The notes under the pieces are model-generated. The model worked only from the letters and a program-made list of their open reading frames with translations, had not been told where the DNA came from and did no database searches. From positions 1 to 7,383 of the forward strand of contig CAZMZR010000126.1 in assembly GCA_964570855.1 (NCBI GenBank): DNA of 7,383 nt, read 5' to 3'. The stretch comes from JAFGPS01 sp964570855 (GTDB lineage: Bacteria; Planctomycetota; Phycisphaerae; Sedimentisphaerales; Anaerobacaceae). This document shows positions 1-6,511 of this stretch, piece by piece (within the stretch, counting starts at the first letter, position 1; each line of letters begins with the position of its first letter). Both the position numbers and the translations under genes were made by a program.

Positions 1-287
1 AGTATTAAAAAGTAAAAAATTGCCAGCAGAATGAAACTCATTACCCAGCCGATTGGCAGTGTTATCAGTATCAGGACGATGTAAATAATTCTGGTTAATC
101 CGGCCGAAATTAAACTGCATAAAAAGACAGCAAAACCAGCACCTGTAATAACAAAAATCCACTGTATTCCAAGGTCTTTAAGCAGGTAAAGTAATAAAGA
201 AATTATCGCAGATGCAATCATGGCGATAATGCCGAAATTGCGAAGCTCTTTACGCTTGGGGTGCCAGTTTATTTCGATCATCGACAT
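1..287 (-). CDS. SxtJ-like small membrane protein, C-terminus cut by window edge
   Basis: The minus strand is open from an ATG at 287 to the window edge (95 codons and no stop), so the C-terminus is missing. The N-terminus has a short polar stretch with NWHPKRKELRNFG (residues 7-19). Hydrophobic segments follow at about 19-37, 43-64 and 68-95, with a proline-glycine turn (LPIGWVMS, 77-84) inside the last, so up to four membrane passes are possible. The W-x-P-x-x-KELR-x-FG opening and the P-IGW-V/L-S-ILL-I-YF stretch resemble the SxtJ family, small inner-membrane proteins named from the saxitoxin cluster, whose biochemical role is unknown. It starts 20 bases after the carbamoyltransferase stop on the same strand, the usual partner of this family, so the two are probably co-transcribed. 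The ribosome site is weak (CGGAA, 10 bases from the ATG). A second ATG lies two codons in. The family call is from memory of motifs, not a search. Confidence 0.72.
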   Translation of the reverse strand, partial: MSMIEINWHPKRKELRNFGIIAMIASAIISLLLYLLKDLGIQWIFVITGAGFAVFLCSLISAGLTRIIYIVLILITLPIGWVMSFILLAIFYFLI

Positions 288-307
288 TTTAGTTTTTCCG
301 AGTTTGC

Positions 308-2143
308 TTAGTCTAACTCAAATTGGGCTTTATATTCGTCCACTTCATACTGTTTCGCCTGAGGCTGCTGCTCTTTATAAAGCAATTGATTTTCCATAAC
401 CAAAACATCCATATTTGTGGCCATAAAACACCGATATGCGTGCTCCGGGGAGCAAACAATCGGCTCGCCGCGTATGTTGAAACTTGTATTGATTATTACC
501 GGACAGCCGGTTTTTTCCTTGAACCGGCTCATTAAACGGTGCAGTACAGGGTGACGTTCGGCATCGACGGTCTGAATGCGAGCCGAGTAATCCACATGCG
601 TGACAGCGGGGATAGTGCTTCGCTGAACTTTGAGTTTATCTAATCCTTCCAGCTTGCCCAGCGATGTATTTGACGGCAAACGTTTATCGTTGCGAACTTG
701 TGCCACAAGCAGCATATAGGGACTATCCTGCCCATCCGATAAGTCGAAATAATTGCTCGCATCCTCTTTTAGAACACATGGGGCGAACGGGCGGAAAGAT
801 TCGCGGAACTTTATCTTCCGGTTCATTATCGACTGCATTTTTTTGCTTCGGGCATCGCCAATAATGCTGCGGCTGCCAAGTGCCCGGGGTCCAAATTCCA
901 TACGTCCCTGGAACCAGCCGATTACTTTTTCCTTGTTAATCAATTCCGCCACATTATTAATCAATTGCTCCTGGTCCGGATAAACCTGGTATTTTGCATC
1001 GACCGAGTCGAGGAATTCCCGAATTTGTTGGTTACTATAAGCCGGGCCAAGTAAGGAAGCCTGTTGTCTGTCGTGACCTTCGGCCTTGCGTTTGTTGTCC
1101 AGCAGTTGATACCAGACAAACAATGCCGCTCCCAGTGCACCGCCGGCATCGCCTGCCGCCGGTTGAATCCAGATATTCTCAAAAGGACCTTCTCGAAGTA
1201 TTCGGCCGTTACCGACGCAATTCAATGCTACACCACCTGCTAACACGAGATTTCGCATCCCGGTTTGGTTATGTACATAACCGGCGGTCCGAAGCATGAT
1301 TTCCTCGGTTACGGCCTGAATCGATGCTGCCATGTCCATTTCACGCTGGTTCAGTGGTGAGTCAGGCTTGCGTGGAGGCCCGCCAAAGAGTTTTTCAAAT
1401 TTAGAATCCGTCATCACGGTTTTATGACAATATGGGAAAAAAGACAAGTTCAGACGAAATGAACCGTCTTCTTTGAGGTCTATTAATTTTTCTAATATGA
1501 GATCGTAGTATTTCGGCTCGCCATATGGAGCAAGGCCCATAAGTTTGTACTCGCCGGAGTTGACCCGAAAGCCGGTAAAATATGTAAAAGCCGAATATAA
1601 CAGCCCGAGCGAGTGGGGAAAATGCTGCACATGAGTGACTTCTATTTTATTACCACGTCCCGTTCCGAAACTTGCCGTGGCCCATTCACCAACACCATCC
1701 ATGGTAAGAATGGCGGCCTCATCAAATGGACTGGGGAAAAATGCGCTGGCGGCGTGGGATTCGTGATGTTCGGTGAAAATGTAACGGCCTTTATATCTGT
1801 TGTGTAATGCCTTGTCCATTTCTCGGGGCAGGTGTAGCTTTTGACGCAGCCATAGTGGTATGCCCATAAGGAACTGCTTAAAACCACGAGGGGCATAAGC
1901 TATGTAAGTCTCCAAAAGCCTCTCGAATTTGATAAGCGGCTTCTCATAGAATATGACAAAATCGAGCTGTTCGGCATTTATCCCTCCGGCTTCAAGGCAA
2001 TATTCAACTGCATGTGAAGGGAACCGGCTGTCATGCTTTTTCCGGGTGAATCGTTCCTCCTGTGCGGCGGCAATAATTTCCCCATCGCGAACAAGTGCTG
2101 CTGCGCTATCGTGATAAAAAGCCGATATTCCCAAAATATTCAT
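308..2143 (-). CDS. O-carbamoyltransferase, NodU/CmcH/SxtI type
   Basis: The 611-residue product is full length for the family. Known members transfer carbamoyl from carbamoyl phosphate, through carbamoyl-adenylate, to a hydroxyl group on an antibiotic, toxin, Nod factor or glycan. The N-terminal domain (about 1-350) opens with MNILGISAFYHDSAAAL and carries the metal-site-like EHHESHAASAF (125-135; H126, H127, H130), MDGVGEWA (148-155; D149), SGEYKLMGLAPYGEP (196-210), LAGGVALN (301-308) and AAGDAGGALGAA (329-340; D332). The C-terminal YrdC-like domain (about 375-590) has GRMEFGPRALGSRSI (413-427), RESFRPFAP (447-455) and INTSFNIRGEPIV (551-563). I chose the ATG at 2143 because family homology begins exactly there. 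The frame extends upstream to a TTG at 2206 with an ATG at 2188, but those residues match nothing in the family. There is no Shine-Dalgarno site; a -10 box lies six bases upstream. The SxtJ-like gene follows. Family assignment is firm, acceptor unknown. Confidence 0.95.
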   Translation of the reverse strand: MNILGISAFYHDSAAALVRDGEIIAAAQEERFTRKKHDSRFPSHAVEYCLEAGGINAEQLDFVIFYEKPLIKFERLLETYIAYAPRGFKQFLMGIPLWLRQKLHLPREMDKALHNRYKGRYIFTEHHESHAASAFFPSPFDEAAILTMDGVGEWATASFGTGRGNKIEVTHVQHFPHSLGLLYSAFTYFTGFRVNSGEYKLMGLAPYGEPKYYDLILEKLIDLKEDGSFRLNLSFFPYCHKTVMTDSKFEKLFGGPPRKPDSPLNQREMDMAASIQAVTEEIMLRTAGYVHNQTGMRNLVLAGGVALNCVGNGRILREGPFENIWIQPAAGDAGGALGAALFVWYQLLDNKRKAEGHDRQQASLLGPAYSNQQIREFLDSVDAKYQVYPDQEQLINNVAELINKEKVIGWFQGRMEFGPRALGSRSIIGDARSKKMQSIMNRKIKFRESFRPFAPCVLKEDASNYFDLSDGQDSPYMLLVAQVRNDKRLPSNTSLGKLEGLDKLKVQRSTIPAVTHVDYSARIQTVDAERHPVLHRLMSRFKEKTGCPVIINTSFNIRGEPIVCSPEHAYRCFMATNMDVLVMENQLLYKEQQPQAKQYEVDEYKAQFELD

Positions 2144-2149
2144 TCTGTA

Positions 2150-2177
2150 ATTATAAGCTGTGTCGGCTAAAACACAA
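2150..2177 (-). promoter_or_regulatory. Candidate promoter of the carbamoyltransferase gene
   Basis: Read on the minus strand, a perfect TATAAT (2155-2150) follows TTGTGT (2177-2172, three of six matches to TTGACA) at a 16-base spacing. The -10 box ends six bases before the chosen ATG (2143), so transcription would begin at or next to the A of the start codon. With no Shine-Dalgarno site visible, this would give a leaderless or nearly leaderless mRNA. It also argues against translation starting at 2188 or 2206, which lie upstream of the predicted transcript start. The -35 match is weak and AT-rich DNA gives such boxes by chance. Confidence 0.42.
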
Positions 2178-2376
2178 GTATCATGCATTATTACCAAAAT
2201 AACCAAAAGAAGTAGTATGGAAGTTAAAATGCAATCTTAATTCGAGGTTTCTACCGTTAAGACAACATGACAGAGCCGGTTTTTTCAGTATGCTGTTTCG
2301 TCGTTTTTTTCGGCTCGACAGTATCTGAGTTTTAGAGATAATATCAGGAGAAATGCGGCGTAAAAGACTTTGTTCT

Positions 2377-2432
2377 GTGGAAAAGTACGGTTTTTATAAT
2401 AAAAATTGGTTTTACTCTTGCATTTTCTCCAC
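2377..2432. repeat. AT-rich nested inverted repeat upstream of rpmB
   Basis: The core TTTTTAT-A-ATAAAAA (2391-2405) is a perfect inverted repeat with 7-base arms and one central base. It is flanked by GTGGAAAA (2377-2384) and TTTTCTCCAC (2423-2432), which are complementary apart from two extra bases. The core contains a TATAAT (2395-2400). It overlaps the region where the rpmB promoter should lie, so it could be a protein-binding operator or just AT-rich promoter DNA. Confidence 0.35.
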
Positions 2433-2445
2433 AAAACCATATATT
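2418..2445 (+). promoter_or_regulatory. Candidate rpmB promoter
   Basis: TTGCAT (2418-2423) and TATATT (2440-2445) are 16 bases apart and would start transcription near 2452, giving a leader of about 65 bases before the rpmB ATG. The -10 matches five of six consensus positions, the -35 three of six. A second option is the perfect TATAAT at 2395-2400 with TTGTTC (2370-2375), but that spacing of 19 bases is long. Either or both could serve; sequence alone does not decide. Confidence 0.38.
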
Positions 2446-2451
2446 CATGCT

Positions 2452-2508
2452 TCTGCTTTTGCAGATTAGTGAAATTGGATGAAAAATGCTAACTAAGCAG
2501 TAAAAGGG
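2452..2508 (+). promoter_or_regulatory. rpmB mRNA leader with two hairpins and ribosome binding site
   Basis: A perfect 5-base-pair hairpin, TCTGC-TTTT-GCAGA (2452-2465), lies at the predicted 5' end. A second short one, TGCT-AACTA-AGCA (2487-2499), lies just before the Shine-Dalgarno sequence AAAGGG (2503-2508), which is 8 bases from the ATG at 2517. CTGCTT (2453-2458) is also fully complementary to AAGCAG (2495-2500), so the two local hairpins compete with one long-range pairing ending two bases before the ribosome site. Ribosomal protein leaders are often folded targets for autoregulation; whether this one is regulated is inference. Confidence 0.4.
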
Positions 2509-2516
2509 TATAGTCG

Positions 2517-2783
2517 ATGTCAAGAGAGTGTTATTTTACCGGAAAGCGAACGGTATCCGGCAGAAGTATATCACGACGTGGTAAGGCCAAACATCTGGGT
2601 GGGGTCGGCAGAAAAGTGACAGGTGTTACCAAAAGAAAGTTCAAGCCGAACATACAAAAAGTTCGTGCCGTTATCGAAGGTAAAGTCTGCAGAATCAGGG
2701 TATCGGCCAAGGCTATTCGTATGGGGCTGATTCAGAAGCCGCAAAAGCGAGATTACAAGCCCGCTGAGAAGGCAACAGGTTGA
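2517..2783 (+). CDS. rpmB: Large-subunit ribosomal protein bL28
   Basis: The 88-residue basic protein is a component of the 50S ribosomal subunit. It shows the L28 opening MSRECYFTGKRTVSG, a glycine- and lysine-rich loop (SRRGKAKHLGGVGRKVTGV, 19-37), the strongly conserved KRKFKPNIQKVR (39-50), and the C-terminal V-SAKAIRMGLI segment (62-72). Length is typical for a bacterial L28 with a moderate C-terminal tail. Only two cysteines are present (C5 and C58), so a four-cysteine zinc site is not expected. The start is fixed by AAAGGG at 2503-2508 and by the conserved MSR opening. It stands alone rather than next to rpmG (L33), is followed by a strong terminator, and is divergent from the carbamoyltransferase. 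Confidence 0.96.
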   Translation: MSRECYFTGKRTVSGRSISRRGKAKHLGGVGRKVTGVTKRKFKPNIQKVRAVIEGKVCRIRVSAKAIRMGLIQKPQKRDYKPAEKATG

Positions 2784-2816
2784 TAAAAACAATTTCCCGG
2801 AGAAGATGTCAATTAC

Positions 2817-2847
2817 AGCGGGGCGGGTTTTGCCTCGCTTTTTTTTT
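2817..2847 (+). terminator. Intrinsic terminator after rpmB
   Basis: AGCGGGGC (2817-2824) pairs with GCCTCGCT (2832-2839) over eight positions with one G-T wobble, around a loop of GGGTTTT (2825-2831). A run of nine T residues (2839-2847) follows directly. This is a textbook Rho-independent terminator, 33 bases after the rpmB stop. It ends only 17 bases before the gatC ATG. Confidence 0.9.
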
Positions 2848-2864
2848 AGTCAGGTATTAACAAA

Positions 2865-3173
2865 ATGGCACAAAAAATAGACCAGATACAGGTTCGGAAG
2901 GTTGCAAAGCTCTCCCGCCTGGAATTGACCGACCAGGAAGTGCAGGAATTTACCGGCCAGTTGGGGGCGATTCTTGAATACGTTGAAAAAATGAACGAGC
3001 TGGATACGAAGGATGTAGAACCTCTGGCGCACTGTCTGCCTGTTAGTAACGTTTTTCGAGAGGATAGTATTAAAGAATCCCTTGGGACCGAAAAAACATT
3101 AGCCAACGCACCGCAGAGAGATGATGCGTTTTTCAAAGTACCGAAAATACTCGATGACAGTTCCGGTGCGTAG
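2865..3173 (+). CDS. gatC: Asp/Glu-tRNA amidotransferase subunit C
   Basis: GatC is the small subunit of the GatCAB amidotransferase; it wraps around GatA and stabilises the GatA-GatB complex. The 102 residues match the family throughout: an N-terminal helix (VRKVAKLSRLELTDQEVQ, 10-27), the second helix (LGAILEYVEKMNELDT, 33-48), the DVEPLAH segment (50-56), the FREDSIKESL segment (64-73), and the C-terminal APQRDDAFFKVPKIL (82-96), which inserts against GatA. Length is normal. The ribosome site is poor (AGG at 2852-2854, 10 bases before the ATG). It begins just after the rpmB terminator and is 18 bases ahead of gatA, the first gene of a gatC-gatA-gatB run. Confidence 0.95.
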   Translation: MAQKIDQIQVRKVAKLSRLELTDQEVQEFTGQLGAILEYVEKMNELDTKDVEPLAHCLPVSNVFREDSIKESLGTEKTLANAPQRDDAFFKVPKILDDSSGA

Positions 3174-3191
3174 AAACCTCTTAAAGCAAGT

Positions 3192-4658
3192 ATGGAAGAG
3201 CTAACAGCCAAAGAATTACGTGATCAAATTGCTGCCGGCCAGGTAAGCAGTGTTGAAGCGACTAATGCTGTTTTCGAGCGGATTCGGGAATTCGAGCCGG
3301 TTATCGGTGCTTATATCAGCACATTTCAGGACATGGCGCTGGAGAAAGCTGCAAATGTTGACAGCCGTATAGCCGCGGGAGAGCCGGTAGGGCAATTAGC
3401 CGGTGTGCCGATTGCAATAAAAGACGTTCTATGCACAACTTTCGGGGCTACTACATGTGCCTCGAAAATATTGGAAAATTTCCACGCTCCCTATAATGCT
3501 ACCGTAGTGGAGAAACTTTTAGCTGCAGATGCGGTTATTGTAGGTAAGACAAATATGGATGAGTTTGCAATGGGCTCGAGCACGGAGAATTCGGGCCTCA
3601 AGCAAACCGTCAATCCCTGGGATACGACTCGAGTGCCGGGCGGAAGTAGCGGCGGCTCGGCGGCGGCTGTTGCAGGGCAACTTTGTTTTGCCGCCCTTGG
3701 TTCCGATACAGGTGGTTCTATACGTCAGCCCGCCGGTTTTTGTGGAGTAGTGGGCTTAAAACCGACTTATGGAAGAGTTTCACGATATGGGCTTGTTGCA
3801 TACGGTTCGAGTCTCGACCAGATCGGACCGGTTACGAAGACGGTTGCCGATTCGGCATTGATGATGAATATTATAGCAGGTCACGACCCGGCCGATAGCA
3901 CCAGTGTCGTCGAAACAATGGCCCCTGTCTGCGATTACCTCGAGATGCTCGAAGAACCGATAGATAAACTCAAAATCGCAATTGTGCCGCAATTCAATGC
4001 CGGTGCCGACGAGCAGGTGCAAAAGGCTTTGACCGAGGCGCTAAATGTATATGAGAACCTCGGTGCTCAAATCATCGAAATAGATATGCCCCATCTGGAT
4101 TATGCGATTGCTGCATATTATGTCATTGCTACGGCCGAGGCATCGAGTAACCTGGCTCGATATGACGGTGTGCATTATGGTCACCGTACGGAGAATCCAC
4201 AAGACTATATTGAGGTTTATTCGAAATCCCGTGCCGAGGCGTTCGGCAAAGAAGTCAAACGGCGTATAATGCTCGGGACATACGCGCTTTCGAGCGGTTA
4301 TTATGATGCGTATTACCTCAAAGCGCTAAAAGTCAGAAACCTGATACGTGGTGATTTTTCAGCGGCTTTTGAGAAGTGTGATTGCATTATCATGCCGGTC
4401 GCACCGACGACTGCTTTTAAGATCGGTGAAAAGGTAAACGATCCGCTGCAAATGTATCTGTCGGATATTTATACGATAGCCGCCAATTTAGCCGGTATTC
4501 CGGGAATCAGTATCCCCTGCGGTTTTGACGATAAGGGTCTGCCGATCGGCTTACAGATTATGGCCCCGGCGTTCGCTGAAGAACAATTGCTGCGGACGGC
4601 AAGAATGTACGAAACTCAAACGGATTGGCATAAGAAAAAGCCGCCGATGATAAATTAA
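3192..4658 (+). CDS. gatA: Asp/Glu-tRNA amidotransferase subunit A (glutaminase)
   Basis: GatA is the amidase-signature subunit that releases ammonia from glutamine (or asparagine) and passes it to GatB for the amidation of Glu-tRNA(Gln) and Asp-tRNA(Asn). The 488-residue length is typical. The catalytic triad is visible: K77 in GVPIAIKD, the cis-serine S152 in PGGSSGGSAAAV (149-160), and the nucleophile S176 in SDTGGSIRQPA (171-181). Conserved blocks include GKTNMDEFAMGSSTE (118-132), GLKPTYGRVSRYGL (188-201), SLDQIGPV (207-214) and, near the C-terminus, NLAGIPGISIPCGF followed by GLPIGLQIMAP. The start is ATG 3192, with MEELTAKELR matching the family start; no Shine-Dalgarno site is evident, and translation may be coupled to gatC 18 bases upstream. 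No active-site residue is missing. Confidence 0.97.
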   Translation: MEELTAKELRDQIAAGQVSSVEATNAVFERIREFEPVIGAYISTFQDMALEKAANVDSRIAAGEPVGQLAGVPIAIKDVLCTTFGATTCASKILENFHAPYNATVVEKLLAADAVIVGKTNMDEFAMGSSTENSGLKQTVNPWDTTRVPGGSSGGSAAAVAGQLCFAALGSDTGGSIRQPAGFCGVVGLKPTYGRVSRYGLVAYGSSLDQIGPVTKTVADSALMMNIIAGHDPADSTSVVETMAPVCDYLEMLEEPIDKLKIAIVPQFNAGADEQVQKALTEALNVYENLGAQIIEIDMPHLDYAIAAYYVIATAEASSNLARYDGVHYGHRTENPQDYIEVYSKSRAEAFGKEVKRRIMLGTYALSSGYYDAYYLKALKVRNLIRGDFSAAFEKCDCIIMPVAPTTAFKIGEKVNDPLQMYLSDIYTIAANLAGIPGISIPCGFDDKGLPIGLQIMAPAFAEEQLLRTARMYETQTDWHKKKPPMIN

Positions 4659-4662
4659 AAGA

Positions 4663-6129
4663 ATGATGGCTGATTTAAAATACAAAGTATTGGTCGGACT
4701 TGAAATTCACGTTCAATTGTGCACGAAGAGCAAGATGTTTTGCGGTTGTGCGGTTGAATTCGGCGCTGAACCCAACAGCAGGGTATGTCCTGTGTGCCTT
4801 GGTATGCCCGGTGTTCTGCCGGTAATGAATAAGCAGGCGTTCGAGTATGCAGTTATGGTCGGTCTGGCCCTGAATTGCGAGATACCCATGTTTACCAAGT
4901 GGGACAGGAAGAGCTATTACTATCCTGATTTACCGAAGAATTATCAGATAAGCCAGTATGATTTACCGCTCAGCAAGGACGGCTACATTGAGATTCCACT
5001 TGAGTCGGGCCAAATAAAGCGGATTGGTATAATCAGGGCGCATCTCGAAGAAGATGCCGGCAAGAATTTGCACACTGCGGGCAATTTCTCGCAGGTGGAT
5101 TTGAACAGGACCGGAACGCCGTTACTGGAGATTGTTACCGAACCGGATATGAATAGTGGCGCCGAAGTTCGGGTGTTGGCTGTCGAATTACAGCGAATGG
5201 TCAGATTTTTAGGTGTCTCCGAAGCGGATATGCAAAAGGGACACATGCGTTTCGAGCCGAACATCAATTTAGTAATCACAAAAGACGGCACCGAATACAG
5301 GACCCCGATAGTCGAAGTTAAGAATCTTAACAGCTTTCGCGCACTTGAAAGAAGTGTTAATTATGAGACGCAGAGGCAGCTCGACGAATTTCTTGAGAGC
5401 GGCGTAGTCTTAGATATGGGTAATAAGACCACTCGCGGCTGGGACGATGAGAGAGAAGTCACCGTCCTGCAGAGGGAAAAAGAAGAAGCTCACGATTACA
5501 GGTATTTTCCCGAACCCGATCTTGTCCCGGTTGAATTGACACAGCAGTGGCTGGATGATATTAAATCGCGATTATGCGAGCTGCCGCTCAAGAAGCAAAT
5601 GCGATATGTGCAGACATATAATCTGAGTGACTACGATGCCGGTGTCCTGACAGCCGAGCATTCAACAGCAGATTTCTTCGATGAGGCGGTTGCAGCCGGT
5701 GGCGATCCGAAACGGATTTGTAATTTGCTGACACAAACCGGATTGAAAATTACAAAGGAAAAGAATTGCAGCATAAATGATTTACCTGTAACACCTCAAA
5801 GCATCGCGGATTTGGCGGCGATGGTCGAAGCTAATACAATCAGTGCCGGTTCTGCCGCAACGATATTCGAGGCGATGACCCAGACAGGCAAGGAGCCGGA
5901 AGTTTTAGCTCAGGAACTTAACCTGATTCAAAAAAGTGATGCAGGTGAGCTGGGAAAAATCGTTGACAAGGTTCTGGCGGAAAATCCTCAGGCGGTCGAA
6001 GATGTTACCAGTGGTGGGAAAAAGGAAAAAAAGGCCAGAGGATTTTTGCTCGGTCAGGTTATGCAAAAATCAAAAGGCCAGGCTAATCCTAAAGTTGTCT
6101 CAGAAATTCTTGCAAAAAAGCTTAGATGA
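4663..6129 (+). CDS. gatB: Asp/Glu-tRNA amidotransferase subunit B
   Basis: GatB binds the misacylated tRNA, phosphorylates the glutamyl or aspartyl carboxylate with ATP and amidates it with ammonia from GatA. The 488 residues have the family order. The cradle domain (about 6-295) contains VGLEIHVQL (11-19), four cysteines fitting the zinc site (C27, C29, C42, C45), KSYYYPDLPKNYQISQYD (83-100), HLEEDAGK (127-134), NRTGTPLLEIVTEPD (148-162) and EEAHDYRYFPEPDL (274-287). The helical and YqeY-like tail (about 295-488) binds tRNA and ends with GFLLGQVMQKSKGQANPKVV (460-479). The stretch usually written RCDANIS is RFEPNIN here (196-202), a noticeable variant. The gene starts 4 bases after the gatA stop; adjacent ATGs at 4663 and 4666 are equally possible. 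No good Shine-Dalgarno site is seen, which suggests translational coupling. Confidence 0.96.
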   Translation: MMADLKYKVLVGLEIHVQLCTKSKMFCGCAVEFGAEPNSRVCPVCLGMPGVLPVMNKQAFEYAVMVGLALNCEIPMFTKWDRKSYYYPDLPKNYQISQYDLPLSKDGYIEIPLESGQIKRIGIIRAHLEEDAGKNLHTAGNFSQVDLNRTGTPLLEIVTEPDMNSGAEVRVLAVELQRMVRFLGVSEADMQKGHMRFEPNINLVITKDGTEYRTPIVEVKNLNSFRALERSVNYETQRQLDEFLESGVVLDMGNKTTRGWDDEREVTVLQREKEEAHDYRYFPEPDLVPVELTQQWLDDIKSRLCELPLKKQMRYVQTYNLSDYDAGVLTAEHSTADFFDEAVAAGGDPKRICNLLTQTGLKITKEKNCSINDLPVTPQSIADLAAMVEANTISAGSAATIFEAMTQTGKEPEVLAQELNLIQKSDAGELGKIVDKVLAENPQAVEDVTSGGKKEKKARGFLLGQVMQKSKGQANPKVVSEILAKKLR

Positions 6130-6159
6130 AATCCTGATATAAAAAAAGCGGAGTTCAAA

Positions 6160-6504
6160 ATGAAAATAGAAAAAAGCAGCAATATAAAAAAGTCGCCGGT
6201 TGTGATTGAAGGAGCAAAAGATGTCGAAATAAGATGGCTTATTTCCAGGGAGGATGGAGCAGAAAAATTCGCTATGCGAATGTTCGAGATACAGCCCGGC
6301 GGCCATACACCCTTACACACTCACCCACACGAGCATGAAGTTTTTATAGTTCAGGGGCGGGGGACATTTATCTGTGAAGGTCAGGAATATGAATTTGGTC
6401 CCGAACATGTGATATTTGTGCCAGGTGGCCTGGAGCACTGTTTCAAAAATACTGGGGATTCTATTCTGAGATTCCTCTGCCTGATTCCGGCTTCAGCAGT
6501 ATAA
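6160..6504 (+). CDS. Small single-domain cupin protein
   Basis: This 114-residue protein is a single cupin barrel with both metal-binding motifs. Motif 1 is GGHTPLHTHPHEHEVFIVQG (47-66), giving likely ligands H53, H55 and E60, with extra histidines H57 and H59. Motif 2 is GPEHVIFVPGGLEHCFKN (80-97), giving H93. The N-terminus (MKIEKSSNIKKSPVVIEGAK) is polar; there is no signal peptide or membrane segment, so it should be cytoplasmic. Stand-alone cupins of this size can be metal-dependent isomerases, dioxygenases or sugar- or ligand-binding proteins, and nothing here picks one. It lies 30 bases after gatB on the same strand with the best ribosome site of that run (GGAG, 6150-6153, 6 bases from the ATG), so it is probably the last gene of the gat operon. 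A link to tRNA amidation is not implied. Confidence 0.88.
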   Translation: MKIEKSSNIKKSPVVIEGAKDVEIRWLISREDGAEKFAMRMFEIQPGGHTPLHTHPHEHEVFIVQGRGTFICEGQEYEFGPEHVIFVPGGLEHCFKNTGDSILRFLCLIPASAV

Positions 6505-6511
6505 GGACATT

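Larger units (their letters stand above)
2144..2516. other. Divergent gene-free control region
   Basis: About 370 bases separate the carbamoyltransferase ATG from rpmB, which read away from each other. I see no credible gene here; the open stretches are short and resemble no known family. The region is AT-rich with several T or A runs. It contains the leaderless-type promoter at the left end, a GAGCCG/CGGCTC inverted pair (2273-2278 and 2311-2316) with CAGTAT repeated at 2286 and 2319, an AT-rich dyad around 2391-2405, the rpmB promoter candidates and the rpmB leader. No terminator-like stem followed by a T run is visible on either strand. Confidence 0.6.

Noticed and set aside
994..1299. 101-codon plus-strand frame inside the carbamoyltransferase gene
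   Set aside because: It is antisense to a strongly conserved coding region, has no ribosome site and resembles no protein family.
2144..2206. N-terminal extension of the carbamoyltransferase to the TTG at 2206
   Set aside because: The extra residues match nothing in the family, the start is TTG with no ribosome site, and the likely promoter lies inside this stretch.
2217..2240. Seven-codon leader peptide frame upstream of rpmB
   Set aside because: It is far from rpmB, has no ribosome site, and shows no run of regulatory codons or attenuator stem after it.
2273..2316. GAGCCG/CGGCTC inverted pair with T runs, as a terminator
   Set aside because: The arms are 32 bases apart, the T runs are inside the loop rather than after the stem, and no gene ends nearby on either strand.
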